Positions 1-12,502 of a stretch of DNA of 64,000 nt are shown piece after piece. The first letter of the stretch is position 1; every line of letters begins with the position of its first letter. Location: the NCBI GenBank assembly GCA_947561715.1, contig OX387201.1:13654001-13718000 (forward strand), written 5' to 3'. The position numbers and the translations under genes were made by a program. The stretch comes from Ascidia mentula (Eukaryota; Chordata; Ascidiacea; Phlebobranchia; Ascidiidae). The notes beneath the pieces were generated by a model, which saw nothing but the letters and a program-made list of their open reading frames with translations, did no database searches and had not been told where the DNA came from.

Positions 1-478
1 TGGTTTTTATTCCACTAGAATGATTGTATAGGCATTCTTATGCTATCCACCTTAATATACGTTCATGATAATTAGTGCTACTCTGGTTGTTTCAGTTTGA
101 TGTTTAATTTGGTGAAGTAAGGAGACTCAATAGAAAAATTACAAAAATCAGTCAACAAAGCTTTAAACCGCTCATTAGTTTGGTTATGAATAAAACTATT
201 GCATATAGCCCTGATTGGAAAGAATGACGTTCAAATTTTTCGGTTTTAATGGCAATTCACACAAAATCAATTAGCTAATGCATTACCATACAAAAAATGT
301 CAATTTGTCCAATAATCCGTGCAATCAATGTTCACGGAAAAAAACACAAACTTTCCAATCTGGCATAATCTGTATTTTGTATAACTTTCATTTGTTGCAG
401 TTAAAAGAAATTTGTAGAAATAATGTCCTGATAGAAAAAAAGTAGGTTTGCCTCCCAACCGAAGGAGTAAATAGCAAT
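1..478. other. 5' flank of RB1CC1
   Basis: No exon or named repeat was recognised here. The stretch is AT-rich and ends at the proposed start codon of the FIP200 gene at 479, so it should hold that gene's 5' UTR and possibly its promoter. No clear TATA box was seen. Confidence 0.4.
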
Positions 479-3400
479 ATGTTGCATGTGTTTTCTGTGA
501 CTGGAGGTCACATGATGACCTTTGATGTGGCTCTGGCAATGGGAAGGTAAGTTATTTCAAGTCAAAAACAAAAGATTCTCTAAAATAATGTCAAAAATCA
601 TATAATTTGACTATATTACTTTGTGTTATGTTGACAATAGATGTAAATCACATACTGGATGAGATCTTGGGGGTATTTGTCCGTAATAATTATTATTTTG
701 TTATACATACAGACCTGTTTAAAGTGATTTCATAATTGTTGTTTCACAGGGTTGCAGACTTAAAAAATGCTGTTGCCACATCAAACTCATCAAGTGCCGA
801 TAAACAGGTTTGTTAACATAAGATTTTAATAATTGGCTTGCCAAATTTAGTATTATTTTACTTTGAAATTTGTTTGTCCCATACACATGTTGTTTCTAGT
901 AACATTTGTTGTCAGAAAAAATATTATCTGGTTGTAATATATCGGTTTAAATACATGCATTGTTTGCAAATGTTTAGGTGATGCTGATTAATGGTGGTCA
1001 AGCTTTAGAAGATGAAGCAAAGGTTTGTACATATGCAGCTGGAACTGAGACCAATCCCATTTATGTGTTTGACAAATCTTCAATTGAAAAGCCTGTGATG
1101 AACTCAAGGTCACAAGCACTATTAGCTGGTGGTAAGTGTTTGCATAGTCCCATACAAATTACAATTAATACAGACTGGTGTTTAGTAATTTTTCTTTTAG
1201 TATTAAACATAATTTGGTGTGGTCCAGCATTATTGTCAATATAATTATTTAAACATTTATAAGAAAAAAAAATTAAATTTATACTCATGTAAAATGATTC
1301 ATTGTAAGAATGTGGTTGATTATCTCTCTGCTGAGTTAAGTTGTATATTTGCTAAGTTTACATTAGTGGTAAATTTAAGAACATTAACTTGTTGAATCTT
1401 AAACCATATTGACAGTCTTGCCTAAGGCAGTTATAAAAGTGCTCAATGGCTTTTAGCTGCTAGCAAGAGATATCCATTAATGTATCTGTCTTAACTTAAG
1501 CAAATATTGTTTGATGTTAGGACCAGAATCCAGGGGTCTGCAAATACTTTTGGGGGCAACCCAAAATGATATTTGAAACCACCCAAAGGAATTAAATTAT
1601 ATGTAATTTCAAGCACAAAAAACTTGACAAAAATATATCGCTATATTTACATTTGGCGCAACCCCCAAAAACAGTCCGGTGACCCAAAATTGGGTTGCCA
1701 CCCACCATTTGCTCACCCTTGCCATAACACACCTGAAAATGTGACATATTTTGTTGGAAAAAGTTTCCTAATGCGAAGAAACTGCAGTATTCCAATCATA
1801 ATTATTCTGGTAAACAATTGTAGATTTTGGAGGAGAAATTCAAGCTGCTCTTCACCTTCCACCTTCATATGCAACGGTCATTACACGAACACAGTTGGCT
1901 ATTCGAATACATGAGGCAACAGCACAGCAGGTGGCTAAAATGAAAATGCTTGTTCAAGATGAACACCTTATGTTCCAGGTAATTTGATGGCAACTTACTC
2001 AAACAACCAATTTATGTGCAACTAAAATGTGAAAATATTTTATTTAGTAGACTTACCTAAGATTTACAAGTATAATTTTTGTTTTAGGGTTGGCAAGCAG
2101 CTATTGCCAACTTAAGTGACACTGTGTATGGATTTGAGCAAAGATTGAATGCCATGAGAGATCAGTGTCTTTCAATGCTTGATGAGGCCACAAAATATCC
2201 ACAGATGCTTGAAGGGTAAGGTTTTTCGACCAACGCTTGTTAGAGTACAACATTAAATAAAATTTCTGTGTAGACTTGATGATGTGGTGCAGAGTCTGCG
2301 CAGCATTCCACTGCTGCCAGTGTTACAAGCAAACACTGCACAAGGAATGACTTTACTGTCATGGATTGAACAAAAATGTAGAAAAGTGAAACTGGATGCA
2401 ATGCTCAATGAGTGTCAACAGCGTTGCCAGCTTCTCACTAAAGGTTACAGATAGATTTTTCTAATTTTTAGTCATAACTGATTAATGATTTTCCAACATA
2501 GCTTCATGTTCAATTGTTTATTATGTGCAAAAAAGCCATATTATTGCAAAGCTGCAGACAGGGTGTGTACACGCACTGTTTTGACCTATAAGGTCTCATC
2601 AGTGCAGCTGTTGTGTGGCACTGAGCTAGGTTTTACACTAGCATAGGCACACTATACTCTCCACTTTGGTACCTTTCGGTCAACTTCGATCTGCAGGGTA
2701 CCCTATACTCAACAGAGAAGACGAACCACTGTGGAGCGCACTATGGCCAAACGGATATGCTTGGTAACCGAAAGTGCAAAAGGCAAAAACACCAATGTAA
2801 CATATGTGCAAAAAAACCATATTATTGCAAAGCTGCAGACAGGGTGTGTACACACACTGTTTCGACCTATAAGGTCTCATCAGTGCAGCTGTTGTGTGGC
2901 ACTGTGCTAGCTTTTACACTAGCAGGCACACTAGTCTCCACTTTGTGGTACCTTTCGGTCAACGTCGATCTGCAGGGTACCCTATACTGAGTACCGAACA
3001 ACAGATACGAACCACTGTGGATTGTTTATTGTTAGTTTTAGTTTAGTTTAATAATGCAGTAAAAAGCAATTTCTTAAACTTTCTGCGTCATTGTTACTAT
3101 GACCAAATACACACATTTTGACTATTTTTATTTCGGCTACAAACTCAGCAGGAAGCAGTAATCACGTTGCCTGCTGATTCATCATTCATGCATAAACAAA
3201 CTGTGCATCATTATGATCAGGTTGTTTGTTTATATTTTGTCATATTTGGCATTACAACTGTGGGCCAAATATGATGAAACAGTGTGTCATTTGACAATAT
3301 GACAATATTAGGTTTGCACTTTACCATAGAATTTATGCAAGTACGCACTGTTTGTAATTACATGGTAACACTGCCAACCATCAACTATATCAGTGCTCAT

Positions 3401-6400
3401 TTTATCTGAATATGTAAAGCAAAAAATTTGTTTTGATAAAAGAAAATTACTTTCAAAACAGAACCAAATTACCTAAAACTCAATTTTCTTTACAGAAAAA
3501 TTTGAGCAAATGTGTCGTGATTGCTATAAGGTATCGGAGCAAGCTCGAAACAACCGCATGAAAGACATATCTGGAATCGGTGATCGATTAGTTGCTCTTG
3601 ATCAGGTGATCATTGCTGCCAAGCAACAGGTTAAAGAGCAACGTGGCATTGCCCAGGTACATTTAAGCATGATTTAGTATCCTTTGGCATTTGAAAAGTC
3701 TTAATTGTGTATCTAAGGTACCAATATGTCATAAAGGTTAACTATCTCTATTGTAAAGGAAATGTTTGAAACAAAGTGGTTCTGATTACCGTCAGTCGTT
3801 TTATTTTTAATTTGAAAATTTGATTTCGCCTGCAAAGGCACCATCATTTTCCGCAAATAAAGTGCATTAATGCACTCGAAGCTACCTGTATACAAAGTAG
3901 GCAAGCAAATAAAATAAAACTAAATGGTGAACACTGTGGCGCCTACCACTACCTATCCACTTATTGCTGTCGTTGGTTTTTGAAACAGTGCCAGGGGCTA
4001 GATTCTGTCCATTTTGGAGATTAGGTTTCTATTGTAAAGTTGTGTTTTCTATTTTTGTTTCATTTTGTGCTTTTATTCACCAGGGTTTCATGAAAAACCA
4101 AGAGCGTGCCCGTGAACTTCAGGAGAGTGAAATGAACCGTGACACCCTACTCACCTTCTGTGAGAGCCATTTCACCCAGTTGCAAATCATGCGCGACAAT
4201 GAGTTGGCTACACGAGAAGCCATGATGAAATGTGATTCAGCAAAAATGGAACTTACCCAAAACCTTCACACTAGGCTGAGGTATTATTTTGAATTGTGAG
4301 GTTTCAAAACCTTATGTTAAATTGTTCTTTTGCATAATGTGTATTGCATAATTTCATCTAGGTTTTGATTATGGTCATCCAATTTGTATCAAACTATTTA
4401 ATTCAAACTTATAACATTAAAAGAAATTCATTCCTTGAATAAGATTTGTACCTCACATTCCAAATTGTGTCACATAATTAAAGCAGGTTTACAATTGGCA
4501 TTTTTTGTAGGTGGTTGTATTTTGTGCAACGGAGCATACTAAATGCTGATGTTAAGATTTCAATGTTCCGTGAGCAGTTGTCTCAACTGCGCCACCAAGT
4601 GGAGTTTCTTTCCCAAGTCAAACAAGCTCCCAAAGTATATTTTAATTATCTTGTGGAATGCGTGAGAAGAAAAACTTTTTCCCATAGTTTTCAAGAGGTA
4701 CAAAAACAATATCAATAAAGTGGTTTATTTTTTTTATTTGAATCAAGTTTTTTCTAAACTGTTTGTTTAAGTTTAACTTAAATAAATCTTAGAAATAACT
4801 CCTTAAATAATTATCAGAATCTACAAGCAGTCTTATGGGCAGCAAAGACCCTGTATCTGATTTATTCAAGAAGTTAAATTACAAAAAAGCAACTTGTTGT
4901 TAAGTTTTTATGAATAACAAATCTTGGTATAATTAAATAAAATCTGCAAATTTGTCTGCAAAAATCTGCAAAAATTCTACTGTGATACATGTTTTTTGTA
5001 ATGCTATTGAATTGAGTTAGTGCCCCTAAACACCTGCTTTACTTTAAATCTGTGGTTCCCATCTCAATTCTAACATGTAGCATTTCAAAGGTTTATAGTT
5101 TCATATTTTATAAAAAAAAAACGGTTATGGAGTTGTTTTGGTCACATTTTTGATAGCATTTTGAAATGAATTATTCTTCTGTTTCCTGGAATTTTTATGA
5201 TATTTTAATAGTAAGGAAACACGTAACACACTAAATTTTATCTTTATTTCTATGTTTTGTACTTGATGTCTATTTACTTCAAATTTTGTAGATGCTCGTT
5301 TTTAAACAAACTCTTTTTCTGTAGTGGACCAACAAAATTCTGACCCTTTCCAAAGTAAATCGTGACAAGGAAATTGTTCGTCGTAAACAATTTAAATCTC
5401 TTGTGGGCAGCAATTTTGTTCAGGTATGTTTTTTTTTGGGGGGGGGTTTACAAAACATGTAAAAATTGGCTTTGTTGCTGTAGCAATTGTTTCCTGGCTT
5501 TTCTGATCGGCCACCATTGATGGCAAAGCGACCTGTGCGGGAATTTGACCTTGAGCTTCCAAATGTAACCAAAGAAGAATTATATTTCCTTCAAGATTTT
5601 CCGGAGTTCAATTTAGACAAACCTGTAAGTTCATAATATCTCATATTTACACCAATGGTTGTTGTGCGAATCCTATTTTATTCCCTGGCTTAAAGCCATC
5701 TTTAAAACTGATACATAACTTGGTGCAGGATGGAATGCCTTCCGTAGACCAACTGCCTGACCCAACTCAATTGTCATGGCAAATGGTGTGCTCTACCTCA
5801 GTCAAAACAACCATTGCTATGCAGTCAAGCCTGCAAACCACATCACAAGCTGCCTCCATGATGTCACAAGACACGTCTGTTGTGTCCCAGGCATCTGCAT
5901 ATGGTGACAAAACAGCAGTGGACAATGTGAACATTTTTGACAGCCTTAAAACAGACGCTAAATTCCAACCAGGTGGTTTTGTTGTATCATCAGTTCAAGG
6001 TTTAGTGGGAGGGGATCGGGAGGGGTTAAAAAACTTTTCTCCTCCCCATCTTAGCCCCCCTAGTCCAGGGGAGCTTGTTGAAATTGGAAGCCCAGAGTCT
6101 GGGGAGTTTTATAGCCTACAACCTTTCTCTCTATCTCCACCCAGTGGATCAGGTTATACCAGTAATATGATAGCAATTCCTGAGGAGCTGACAGAGAGCA
6201 TGCAAAGCAAAAGTCAATCAGCATGTAAGTGTCCGTGAACACTTGTAGTGTTTTTACCCATACATAAATTGACTTGAATTTATTTTCCAGTGCTTAGTAG
6301 CGATGATGATATGTTTCATTCATTCACAAACGAAACCGAAAGAGAAAAGGTGAAAAATAAGTAGATGTGAAATATTTTTGTTTTCCTTCAAATCAAAGTT

Positions 6401-9400
6401 GACCGCTACATTATTACCCTTATGATTGGGCCTGCAGGGACATCATGCCAGTTTGGGAAACTTTTGGTAGTAGTTTTTCTTGGCAAAAATACCAGTAAAT
6501 GCTAGTTGAACATGTATTAAATGTTTTTATCAATAATGTAAATGGGGCTTTTGTAAATTTTTTGTCTCAAATATTGTTTCAGATGCTATTAAGCTGACCT
6601 TTGGAATAATACTGCATGTTGTTTTTTCATTAAAAATCAAGGTCACAGGCACAATTAGGTGAAAATATAAGTATTTTTTAGATGTTGCAGAAAATTCAAG
6701 CACTTGACGAAGAAAAGCAAATGCAAGCTTCTGATTTTCAGACATTAATCAAGTATGTTGTTTGCAAAAATATAATTTTTGGGGTTTTGGTCATAATTAA
6801 ATTACTTACATTATTAATGGTTGAGATTACATTTCCAAACCTTTGGAAGTAATTCTTTAATTGTTCATTAGATAGTATTGAACACAACAAAATAAAAGCC
6901 CATCATTTATTTATGCCCAATGAAATACATTTTTTATTTCAGAAAACTTCAAGACAAAATATGTAGTTTGGAAAGCAGTCGCAATGAAGTAGTTTCTGAG
7001 TTTGAACGAAGGTGGTCTGAATCCCGAGCTGAACTGGAAAATGTGATCGGTCAGCTTGAAAGTGAAAGCAAAGAACGTAAACAAGCTTGGGATAAGGGAA
7101 ACCATCTTACCAAGGAACTAGAGGTTGGTTTGCTGCTTTGTTAAGTTGTAAATTTTCTTGTGATTATCACACTTCATATTGTTTTATGTTAAGATAAATT
7201 TCCACTTGAAATTTTCCAAACAATTTAATGACAAGTACAGCTTGTAAATCATGCAAAACTGGAAATATCTTTCAGCTCTGACACAGGAACATTCTACTGC
7301 CACAAAGATATAGCAACATATGTTTCATTTCGTTTTATTTTAGTATGAATACATTGACCTTTTTAATTGAATAATTACAACCAGACAGTCCTGTAAATCC
7401 AAGTTGAATACAATCACTTCTGGGCCATAATGCATATTCATATGTTCAGTGTACATGTCCTTAGTGTTTTCGCTTGTCTGTTCTTTCAAAGTTGCCAACT
7501 GGAAATTGTAACAAGGTAAATATTTTTTTAGGATCTTAAACACAAATGCACATCATTAGCGGAAGAAAACAATAGCCTCAAAGCAGACCTTACGAGTAAA
7601 GTTCAACTGGTAACTGAAATTGATGAAGATGCAAAGAAACGACATAACTCTATTCAAATAGAACTGGCTCATGTGCAAGAAAGTGCTGAACGAGAGGCTT
7701 GGGAATTTAAACAAACTTCAAAACAGGAACAGCGAAACCTGCAAAAAACTATCGACAACTTACAACGGGACTTGAAACTTAAAAACATCCAACTACAAGA
7801 ATCTGAAGATCGTGTACAAGATTTGGAAACTGAAATTTTTAGCATGGAGTCTAAAATAGCAGAGTTGGACACCTCTTTAACTAATAAGGACAAAGAAATT
7901 GAAAATTTTAATCATCAACTTATGGAAAATAATGAGGCAAAGCTGTTGGCTGAGAATGAGTATGTAGTACTACAAAGTCAGGTGGTGGAACTGGAAAACA
8001 AAATGCAAAAATCTGACCAAACAGCTTTGAGCCTGAAGCAAATGATGGCTGCATATGAAGTTGAATTGAACACCACAAGGGAAAATGAAAAACAGTGGAA
8101 ACTGGCCAAAAGTTTGCTCAGTGAAGAGAAATTTAAGAACGAGCAGTTTCAGATGGAGCTTGAGTCGGCACAAAAGCGGGCTGAAGTCCTCGATGAAACT
8201 GTGGAAGCCCTGAAAACGGAGCTCAAAACAGAAAGGGAAAATATAAAAATTGTGAATGAAGATCAAGAGAAAAAGATGCAAGAAGTTCATGATGAATTTG
8301 AAGCCAAAATAAATGAACTGGAAAGTGACAACAAAGAGCAACAAGACAAACTTCAAACAGATCATAAAAACGAAATTGAAAACCTGTTGAATAAACACCA
8401 AAGTGAAATCAAAGATATTACTGATAAACTCAACACAGAATTGGAGGAGCTAAAAGTTACTAATAGGTATCTGTTGGACACTTTATTCATAGCCATAGAG
8501 AATTTTTTTTTACTATATGTAGCTAATTTTAGTTTTTTTGGGGGCTTTGTGTGGCAAAGGTCAAATAACTATCAGGACAATTTAAGTGAAATAGTAATGC
8601 AGTGTTCGTGTTGTTGCCATTTGTATTTGCTGAAATATTATTAAGTTTTTTTTTAATTTTGTAGAAGTGATCTTGATGAAATGGAAGCAGATAGACTTGA
8701 AGCAGTTGTCTCAATTCAACAGAAACTAGATGAATTACAGGAGGATTACAACCAACAAACTGGTAAATTGAAAATTAATCAGCATTTAAATGTTTTGCTC
8801 ATTTTTTGACAGATGTGTATTTTAGAATTTCACCACAGTCGGGTGGAACAAATGAAGATTCAGCACAGTGAAGAAATCCAAAGGTTGTTACAAAATTTTG
8901 ATGTTTTTTCATGATGGTTGCAACATGGATGGTTGTTATTATGTAGAAATATTTGTAATAATCAACTACACGTTTTTATGATGTACCCAAATGGTAAACT
9001 GATAGTGTGTACAGATACCAGCAAGACTTGGACAGGCTTGCCAATGAATGCCACCTGCTGAGGGAAGATCTGAATGAAGTTACGTCACAACAAAATACAT
9101 CATCAGAAATGATGACATCATCTCTTGCATCATCCAGTGGTGAAAAGCAGTCAAAACGTACAAGTAAATATCCATATTTTTACCTATGATATTCTGCTTG
9201 CTAACATGTACCAGAAAATCTATTCTTAAAATAACTGTGAAGATTGTGACTGTGAGTGGTGTCCAATCATCTGTACATCTTCTGAAAGTTTGATTTAACA
9301 ATGGTTCAACCACAAAGCAGGCAACCGTTGTTGAATAAATCTTGTCAGACAGAGACTTAGCATTTGTGAATAATAGTGAATTTAAATTTGAGTGTGTGAT

Positions 9401-11166
9401 GTTTATATGTATTTGGTGTGTTTCAGAAATGGATGATAGTGCAATGCAGACTGTCCCCAACTCAAGCATGTTCATGTCAGTGTTTGACCACCAGGTGTCA
9501 ATAGAACAGGTTCAAAAAGAGCATGAGGCCCAAACACAAGCATTGCAAACCTCATTCAAGAAAAAAGAGGAAGATTCCACCAGAAGGAGACAGGTGAAAT
9601 AAAACTTTAAAAACAAATTGCCGGATTTTCATCAAAAATGACAAATTTTCCTTTCTGGAAAAGTGGGCTACTGTTTTTGATCAAGTATCAGTAAACATCG
9701 TCCACTGGCATTCAAGACATTATGTCGTTAGTTCATCAACAAAATACTCTATTACAGATGGTGTTTAACTCTGCCATTCAGCGTGTAACAGCAGCCAAAG
9801 ACGCCGAGATCGGCCGTCTCAAGGATAAGCTTTCTATTGTTGAGCAGCAGTTTTCTGATGTGTCATCGTCAGGGATTGTGACGCGCCCTGACTCAGCGGA
9901 AAGTGTCAACTCAAAACGAAGCAAAGAAAACAACAAGATTTCCGTGTCTAAGTATGTTGAAGTTTATTTTATGTTTTTAAATAAGTGATTATGATTTTTA
10001 ACACTTGGTATTTCATCTACAGCAGTGCTTCCCAACCTTTTTCAGTTCGCGACCCAATTTTAATGCAAGTTTTATTGTGCGACCCACAATGACAGTGCAT
10101 CTTTACTACTGGCATACGTACTGAAATAGTTAATGTGACGCAACACATCGTATTTGTTACATTATTGCATAAATGTTACGTAATGAGAATGCAATAATTT
10201 CGTGAACTAATAGAAAACTGTAACATTTAGAAATGCTTCGCGACCCACTGGTTGGGAAGCACTGATCTGCAGCACACTATATATTACATATTTTTACAAC
10301 CCGTACGTTTTCAGACTTTTCGCAAATTTACATGCTAGAAACTAGCTGCACAGTTGGCTTAGGTTAGCGTCGAAAACGTTGTTTTCTATTGAGTGAGCTA
10401 CACACAGTTGTGGACGTTGTTTTGATCTACTGTGTCTTATCAGTGCATCTGGAGACAGACGACGGTCTTGTTGGCTAACAGATCATAACAGTGTACAGTC
10501 TGCAGCCTACTGGTCATTATTGCCTCATTGCTTGTACATGATTTTCCTATTTCATTTTAACATTGCAGTTTTCAACCCGAAGACCTGGTGTTGATCGTGT
10601 ACGACCCGCAACACAGTTATTACGTTTTATACACTACCGGTCACACCCTCCATTTCGTGCAATCTGATTCGCTGGACGCCGTGGGTTTGCACCAATCAGG
10701 TTGGCCTTACATTCATATTGAGACAATGATGACATAGCTCTGATAACGTATAATCAAACGTAGTTTTGCGAAACTAAACGTTTTACGGAAAATTATCTTA
10801 CAAGCTGTATTAATTTACGTTAATCTGGTCACCAATGCGAAAAAAATCATGAGTTACTTTGCGAACTCTTTTACACTTGGAAAACATTAACGGCTATCAT
10901 GCAAATGTAGGATGCTGGTTTCTCCGTAACGTAGCATTTTACAAAAATTGTTACATAGTTCTGAAAATACGTTAATCGTTTGTATTCATGTTTTACTTGC
11001 ATCTAATTTTCGGTAACACTTACTATCAGATGATCCGCCAAGATCATGTCTCATGGCCAAGTTCGTCGAAAAGGAATACTGCCAAGCCAAAAAACCTACA
11101 AACCGTTTTAAGGTGCCGGTCGGTACCAAGTTTTATCGTGTCAAGGTCAAACACCCCAAGAAGTGA
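479..11166 (+). CDS. RB1CC1: RB1-inducible coiled-coil protein 1 (FIP200), 23 exons
   Basis: FIP200 is the scaffold of the ULK1 autophagy-initiation complex. Exons: 479-546, 750-807, 978-1131, 1824-1978, 2088-2215, 2274-2443, 3496-3656, 4084-4280, 4511-4697, 5325-5423, 5484-5624, 5729-6224, 6291-6349, 6691-6752, 6943-7123, 7532-8466, 8665-8762, 8826-8883, 9015-9163, 9427-9593, 9758-9951, 10569-10699, 11030-11166. All junctions are GT-AG and keep frame, giving about 1,394 residues (human is about 1,590). The start MLHVFSVTGG parallels human MKLYVFLVNTG, and VCTYAAGTETNPIYVF matches the human ubiquitin-like N-terminus. Residues about 712-1240 are a long charged coiled coil. The last 89 residues are the claw domain that binds autophagy receptors; FVEKEYCQAKKPTNRFKVP and GTKFYRVK are almost identical to human. 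A Ser-rich linker (exon 12) replaces the long vertebrate linker. Exon 13's donor (gtgaaa) is the weakest junction. Introns hold several small repeats. Confidence 0.93.
1531..1721. mobile_element. Small inverted-repeat element (MITE-like) in RB1CC1 intron
   Basis: The left end reads caggggtctgcaaatac and continues into gggggcaacccaaaat. The right end, read in reverse, is caagggtgagcaaatgg and continues into ggcaacccaatttt. These form imperfect terminal inverted repeats of about 35 bp around an AT-rich core of about 190 bp. Flanking 8-mers (ccagaatc and ccataaca) match at only 5 of 8 positions, so a target-site duplication is weak. It resembles a non-autonomous hAT element. Confidence 0.5.
2519..3020. 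repeat. Two-copy tandem repeat, period about 280 bp, in RB1CC1 intron
   Basis: Two copies, about 2523-2732 and 2803-3020, share nearly the whole unit, including gctgcagacagggtgtgtac, the segment around gacctataaggtctcatcag and a shared end gaaccactgtgg. They differ by point changes and short indels. About 70 bp of unrelated spacer separates them. The core is related to a fold-back element in the intron at 54441-54664, so this is probably a duplicated transposon fragment. Confidence 0.75.
10023..10264. mobile_element. hAT-type MITE in RB1CC1 intron
   Basis: The element starts cagtgcttcccaacc and ends ggttgggaagcactg, a perfect 15-bp terminal inverted repeat. It is flanked by atctacag and atctgcag, an 8-bp target-site duplication with one mismatch. 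The 242-bp interior repeats the phrase 'gcgaccca' at both ends and has no coding capacity. An 8-bp duplication with CAG...CTG ends is the signature of hAT elements. It lies between the last long coiled-coil exon and the claw exons. Confidence 0.85.
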
Positions 11167-12502
11167 CCGGAACTACACTTACTGGTTGTAGTCATCGCTT
11201 ACAGAAGCCCTGCAGTTGGATTTACTTGCTGTATTAATTTTTTCCAGAAATATGTTTGCTTAAGCGTGGAAATTTGTCATTTCTTTATATAAACATTTTG
11301 CATTATGATTTAAGCCTTGACATGAGTATTTTTGCGATGAGCCAGACGACTAATGAAAATTTGCAAATTAAAATGCATGCTGCTTCTTTGGTGTTGCAAT
11401 ATATTTTTAGCAGCATGTTTTTAAACAAATTACGGCGTTCTTATATGCACTTCTGACTTTAAGGCTGTTTTGCGATGTTTGTGAATTTACGAAGATTGTT
11501 TTTGTAATTTGTTACAGCAAGAAGTTACTACGGATATGCTTTTATGTACTCCTAAAAAAAGATTCATAAAATTTTCGATTATTGTAAAACCATGTGTGTT
11601 TATTGGTTACTGACCCACATGTGTCAACATTGGCTGGTAGTATAATCAGTAAATGAAGGCGCAGCGTACATTTTTATTGGGTATACTTGTAACTTGATTG
11701 TGCGTGGTGATTTGCTCGCATGTGTGTTGTCAACGAATCACTGTCTGCTTTGTTGGTTTCGTCATCGTGTCTTCGTTTAACGTTTACTGTGAACACGTAT
11801 TTTAGTTGTCTGTCACATTTTGCCGCCAATCAAGTGTAGTTGTTAATTTTAGCGGAACTTTGTCGGGTTGAAATATTGTTCGTTTTTACTGAGGTGTTCG
11901 CAATTAAGTTTTTGTCGGCCACACTTTGCACGATATTTCGGTGTTGTTTAAAGTTCCTGTCATCACCTCCTCTCTTCTCAGCGGACAGCGGCCGATTTTT
12001 CGTTCACTAAACCCAGCGTTTGCAAATAAACAAAACCACGAAACACCCTTTGGTGATTTGACTTTTGGTGGTTTAGATACCCGTGGTTTGCAATATTTTT
12101 TACGTTGGATTTTTGGCTTGGCCCGCGGGAATATTTGACTCCTTTCATTTGTTGTAAGTCACTCTATTATACGCACCAAGCATAAACATAAGTTTTATTT
12201 TCGCTTTTGGGTTGGATTGATATATTATGCCGATAACAGCTGTGCTTGCTTTTAAAATAAGTTGTAACAACAGCCGTTTAGCACAAGCGACTAACGAAAC
12301 ACAATTTCGCAATAATACAGTTTCCTATTTTTCCCCGAAAAAGCTGTAAAATTATAACAACCGACATAAAATTTAGAAGTGAAGCGGGCATATGCTATAA
12401 CGCGGCATACGGATTAAAGGCTGTTTGGACGCGTTGAGCGCGCGGGAACAAGGTAATTAAACAAAGACAATAATTGTTAAAACACTTCTTGGTTGATGCT
12501 TT
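11167..12502. other. Intergenic: RB1CC1 3' flank facing the first calcium-sensor gene
   Basis: The space between the FIP200 stop codon and the stop codon of the minus-strand calcium-sensor gene. The genes are convergent, so both 3' UTRs should lie here. Small open frames are present but none resembles a known protein. No AATAAA signal stood out close to the FIP200 stop. Confidence 0.5.

Noticed and set aside
7669-8401. Antisense open frames under the RB1CC1 coiled coil
   Set aside because: Shadows of a Glu/Lys-rich coding exon; no splice partners and no family resemblance.
8467-8644. Continuation of the long coiled-coil frame past 8466
   Set aside because: The sequence turns hydrophobic and ends in a stop, while a gtatct donor at 8467 and an acceptor before 8665 restore the coiled-coil frame.
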